Origin: Segetibacter sp.
GTDB taxonomy: Bacteria > Bacteroidota > Bacteroidia > Chitinophagales > Chitinophagaceae
Length of the DNA: 37,279 nt
Assembly: GCA_028288485.1 (NCBI GenBank)
Contig: JAQBNO010000178.1
Span: forward strand, 1 to 37,279
Direction of reading: 5' to 3'
Positions 34,609 to 37,279 of the stretch are shown here, in pieces. Under the pieces are notes generated by a model. It worked only from the letters and a program-made list of their open reading frames with translations, ran no database searches and had not been told where the DNA came from. Made by a program: the position numbers and the translations under genes. The stretch's first letter is position 1, and each line of letters starts with the position of its first letter.

Positions 34609-37215
34609 ATGATCAGACAACACACAATATTTACCGGTGCTTTATTAAAAAACCTTGTTGTCTGCTGTATTCTTTCATTTTTTCTTCAGACTTCTTTTGC
34701 CCAGGTAACCAGGGAAATAGCCGATAGTGTTACTGTTTCTATTGCTAAGGAATATGATGAGGTTAGTAGTTTTCATCGCTTCGTTTTAGGAGAAAGTTAC
34801 CGCAAACTTTGGGCAGAACCCGTAAGAATAAAAGTGTTTCACCTTGAGAAAGAAAAGGGGGGATTAACCATAACACAAAGAGGCGGTGGGCTGCAAACAA
34901 AATCGTTAAGGCTTAAAGATGCACAGGGTAGGGAATGGGTATTAAGGACTATTCAAAAATACCCTGAACAAGGTTTGCCGGAGAAACTAAGGAAAACAAT
35001 CGCCAAAGATATTTTACAGGACCAGGTTGTTACCGGACATCCTTATGCAGCCTTAACAGTTCCTCCTTTTGCAAAGGCGCTCGATATTCCGCATGCAAAT
35101 CCTCAAATCGTTTTTGTGCCTGATGATCCTGCTTTGGGATCATATCGTGGCGATTTTGCAAACTCGGTTTTGTTGTTTGAAGAAAGAGAGCCGGACTCAT
35201 TAAAGACGGATAACTCAGAAAAAGCGCAGAGTAAATTACAGGAAGATAATGATACCAGGATAGAGCAAAAGCTAGTGTTAAGAGCACGGCTGCTCGACTT
35301 GTTATTGGGCGACTGGGACCGGCATGAAGATCAGTGGAGGTGGGAAAAGAAAAAAGAAAAGAACGCGACAGTTTATCTTCCTCTGCCGAGGGATCGCGAT
35401 AAAGTTTTCTATAATACTTCTGGCGTACTTCCATGGCTACTCTCACATCAGTGGCTTAAATCGAACCTGCAGGGGTTTCACGAAGATATAAGAGATATAG
35501 CTGGCTACAATTTTAATAACCGCTATTTCGACCGCTACTTCTTAACCGCGATGAGCGAAGATGACTGGAAAGAGCAAATTCAGTATGTTCAACAGAAGAT
35601 TACTGACAGTCTTATAAGGAGTTCGATTAAATTGCTGCCGCCAAATATTTATGATCTGTCGGGCGAACAAATAATAAATACCTTAATTGCCCGGAGAAGT
35701 ATTTTGTTAAAAGAAGCATTAAACTATTACCGGTTTATCTCCAGGTATATAGATGTTCCGGCTTCAGATAAACACGAGCTTTTTGAAATCAAACATGGCG
35801 CAAACGGACATCTGGACCTCACGATTTATAAAACAAAAAAGGATCATACCAAAGACAAAGTAATTTATCGACGCGATTTTGATCCCGCCATTACTAAAGA
35901 AATAAGGCTGTACGGGTTTGCGGGCAATGACGTTTTTTCGGTTACCGGCACTGAAAAATCACCGATAAAAGTGCGTATGATAGGTGGGGACGATGTTGAT
36001 AGTTTTTATGTAGACCCTCTATTGCACAGCCGGTCTACATTAGTAGTGTACGACCGATTTGGTGAAAACAATAAATTACCGGCTCGTGGCCAGGCTGCCA
36101 TTCGTATTTCTACAGATAGCACCGTTAATACTTTTGATAAGCGTAGCTTTAAGTACGACCAGTTCGGGCCGGCTCTATTAATTCAATATAACCTCGACCA
36201 GGGATTTCAATACCGCGCAGGTATAAGGTATCAAAAGCATGGTTTTCGAAAGGAGCCTTATGCAGCCCGCCACGAGTTGTTTGGTAATTATTCCACTGTA
36301 CGTGCCTCTTTCCTGTTTACCTACGAGGGCGACATCCGGAAGTTTATCGGTCAAAATGATTTAACCGTCAATATTTTATCAAGGGGACCTCATAATGTTA
36401 GTAATTTTTACGGAATAGGAAATGAAACATCTTTTATAAGAACGGAGGACAAAGGCATATCGTATTATCGAAACAGGTACGATTATGTAAACGGCGATGT
36501 AAGGTTAAAACGAAATTTGGTAAAGAACTTTACAATAAACGCAGGTTTAGCCGCGCAGTATTATACGAGTTCGTCGGAAAATAACCGCCGTCGTTTTTTA
36601 AATGATTATAACTTCCTTTACCCTGAAGATAAAGTTTTTGCAAACCGTTTCTATGCAGGAGTTGCGATGGGGCTATCGTATAAGACACGTAAAGATGAGA
36701 TGCTGCTACACAAGAAAGGTGTTTACTGGAATGTCGACGCCAGGGCTATGCAGCAGCTTAACGGGGAAGAGAAATCTTATGGCCAGGTTACTACAGAATT
36801 CGATTTTTACATACCTGTTTTTAACGACACAAATATTATTATTGCCAACCGCTTTGGTGCCGGTACAACAATAGGAAAGCCTGCTTTTTTTCAGCAAATG
36901 CAATTAGGAGGCGTTCGCAACCTTCGCGGTTTTCACTCAATACGTTTTACCGGTAAAAGTATGGTTTACAACAACGTGGAGTTGAGAGTGAAACTATTTG
37001 ATTTCACTTCATTTCTTTTGCCCGGCACCGTTGGCCTTATTGGTTTTAACGATGTTGGCAGGGTATGGGTTCCCGGTGAGTCATCCAATAAATGGCACGA
37101 TGGCTATGGTGGCGGATTATATATTATTCCTGCTGATTATGTTCTGATACAAGCTGTAATAGGGCATTCAATAGAAGGTACACAACCTTTTATAACCATA
37201 GGGATGCAATTTTAA
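34609..37215 (+). CDS. Secreted GDWDRH-domain protein fused to an Omp85/BamA-type barrel
   Basis: An 868-residue outer-membrane protein. I start at the ATG at 34609, because the preceding in-frame TTG at 34606 adds only one residue. A signal peptide (about 1-31, ending SFA) is followed by a periplasmic region of about 300 residues with LKDAQGREWVLRT, D235-W-D237-R-H239 and PRDRDKVF (D262, D264). The C-terminal half is a beta barrel with YGIGNETS, the LRGF motif (GGVRNLRGF) and a terminal Phe, as in BamA/TamA proteins. In many Bacteroidota proteins this domain sits after a metallophosphoesterase; here that domain is absent. The DRH and DRD motifs recall HipA/PI3K-like catalytic loops, but that similarity is speculative. 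Confidence 0.88.
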   Translation: MIRQHTIFTGALLKNLVVCCILSFFLQTSFAQVTREIADSVTVSIAKEYDEVSSFHRFVLGESYRKLWAEPVRIKVFHLEKEKGGLTITQRGGGLQTKSLRLKDAQGREWVLRTIQKYPEQGLPEKLRKTIAKDILQDQVVTGHPYAALTVPPFAKALDIPHANPQIVFVPDDPALGSYRGDFANSVLLFEEREPDSLKTDNSEKAQSKLQEDNDTRIEQKLVLRARLLDLLLGDWDRHEDQWRWEKKKEKNATVYLPLPRDRDKVFYNTSGVLPWLLSHQWLKSNLQGFHEDIRDIAGYNFNNRYFDRYFLTAMSEDDWKEQIQYVQQKITDSLIRSSIKLLPPNIYDLSGEQIINTLIARRSILLKEALNYYRFISRYIDVPASDKHELFEIKHGANGHLDLTIYKTKKDHTKDKVIYRRDFDPAITKEIRLYGFAGNDVFSVTGTEKSPIKVRMIGGDDVDSFYVDPLLHSRSTLVVYDRFGENNKLPARGQAAIRISTDSTVNTFDKRSFKYDQFGPALLIQYNLDQGFQYRAGIRYQKHGFRKEPYAARHELFGNYSTVRASFLFTYEGDIRKFIGQNDLTVNILSRGPHNVSNFYGIGNETSFIRTEDKGISYYRNRYDYVNGDVRLKRNLVKNFTINAGLAAQYYTSSSENNRRRFLNDYNFLYPEDKVFANRFYAGVAMGLSYKTRKDEMLLHKKGVYWNVDARAMQQLNGEEKSYGQVTTEFDFYIPVFNDTNIIIANRFGAGTTIGKPAFFQQMQLGGVRNLRGFHSIRFTGKSMVYNNVELRVKLFDFTSFLLPGTVGLIGFNDVGRVWVPGESSNKWHDGYGGGLYIIPADYVLIQAVIGHSIEGTQPFITIGMQF

Positions 37216-37256
37216 AGTTCGTGTAATCTATACTACTCGTTGCTGGAGGTGTGTTG

Positions 37257-37279
37257 TTTTTTTGAGCCAGGCATTGCGA
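37257..37279 (-). repeat. A-tailed intergenic repeat, truncated by window end
   Basis: The minus strand reads TCGCAATGCCTGGCTC followed by seven A residues, matching the 3' end of the copy at 32513-32571. The rest lies beyond the window. Confidence 0.5.

Overview
The window looks like a chromosomal segment of a Bacteroidota bacterium, most likely in or near the Chitinophagaceae. This rests on the style of the proteins (large soluble hybrid kinases, single-receiver response regulators, a cysteine SelO, a BamA-type barrel fused to a 'GDWDRH' domain), on TAnnTTTG-like promoter elements, on weak Shine-Dalgarno sequences and on moderate GC with AT-rich intergenic DNA. It is an inference; no rRNA or tRNA gene is present to confirm it.

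Layout. (1) 1-8 kb: two single-domain response regulators around a 1273-aa CheB-CheR-PAS-PAS-histidine kinase fusion, then a stand-alone CheB-like methylesterase with a C-terminal Cys/His motif. (2) 7.6-12.4 kb, minus strand: a tightly packed stressosome-type operon in transcription order RsbR-like, RsbS-like, RsbT-like, RsbT+PP2C phosphatase, PAS histidine kinase with a degenerate RsbT-like N-terminus, single-domain receiver. No sigma factor or RsbU is present, so a phosphorelay is the likely output. (3) 12.7-19.3 kb: aconitase, a PspC-domain protein, two tandem paralogous AraC-family regulators, an unknown membrane-anchored protein and a TerC-family transporter. (4) 19.6-25.8 kb, all minus strand: an ECF sigma factor followed by a membrane-tethered HtrA-like protease with an anti-sigma-like N-terminus, DinB-like protein, small disordered protein, short-chain dehydrogenase, a truncated and frameshifted TPR-type remnant, and SelO (protein AMPylase). 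(5) 26.3-34.0 kb, plus strand: a 2044-aa hybrid kinase built on ten tandem 92-residue double-HAMP units (about 23 HAMP modules) with GAF, kinase and three receivers, followed by a receiver-histidine kinase. (6) 34.6-37.2 kb: a secreted 'GDWDRH' domain (possibly kinase-like) joined to an Omp85-type outer-membrane barrel.

The theme is signal transduction: four histidine kinases, three stand-alone receivers plus four receivers inside kinases, two CheB domains, one CheR domain and a complete partner-switching module. There is no chemoreceptor and no CheA or CheW. Most of the signalling proteins lack DNA-binding domains and transmembrane segments, so they are probably cytoplasmic.

The least expected structure is in the non-coding DNA. 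An A-tailed repeat of about 58 bp occurs in about eleven copies (some very diverged, one cut by the window end), always between genes and in both orientations. The best four copies share a 20-base start close to GTACAAGTGAGTGACACAAC; others replace it with a variant around GCGACGCAACGATGACG; nearly all end in a CCGG- or CTGG-type block followed by an A-tract. One copy supplies the apparent start codon of the truncated TPR remnant. I saw no CRISPR array, transposase, phage gene, tRNA or rRNA.
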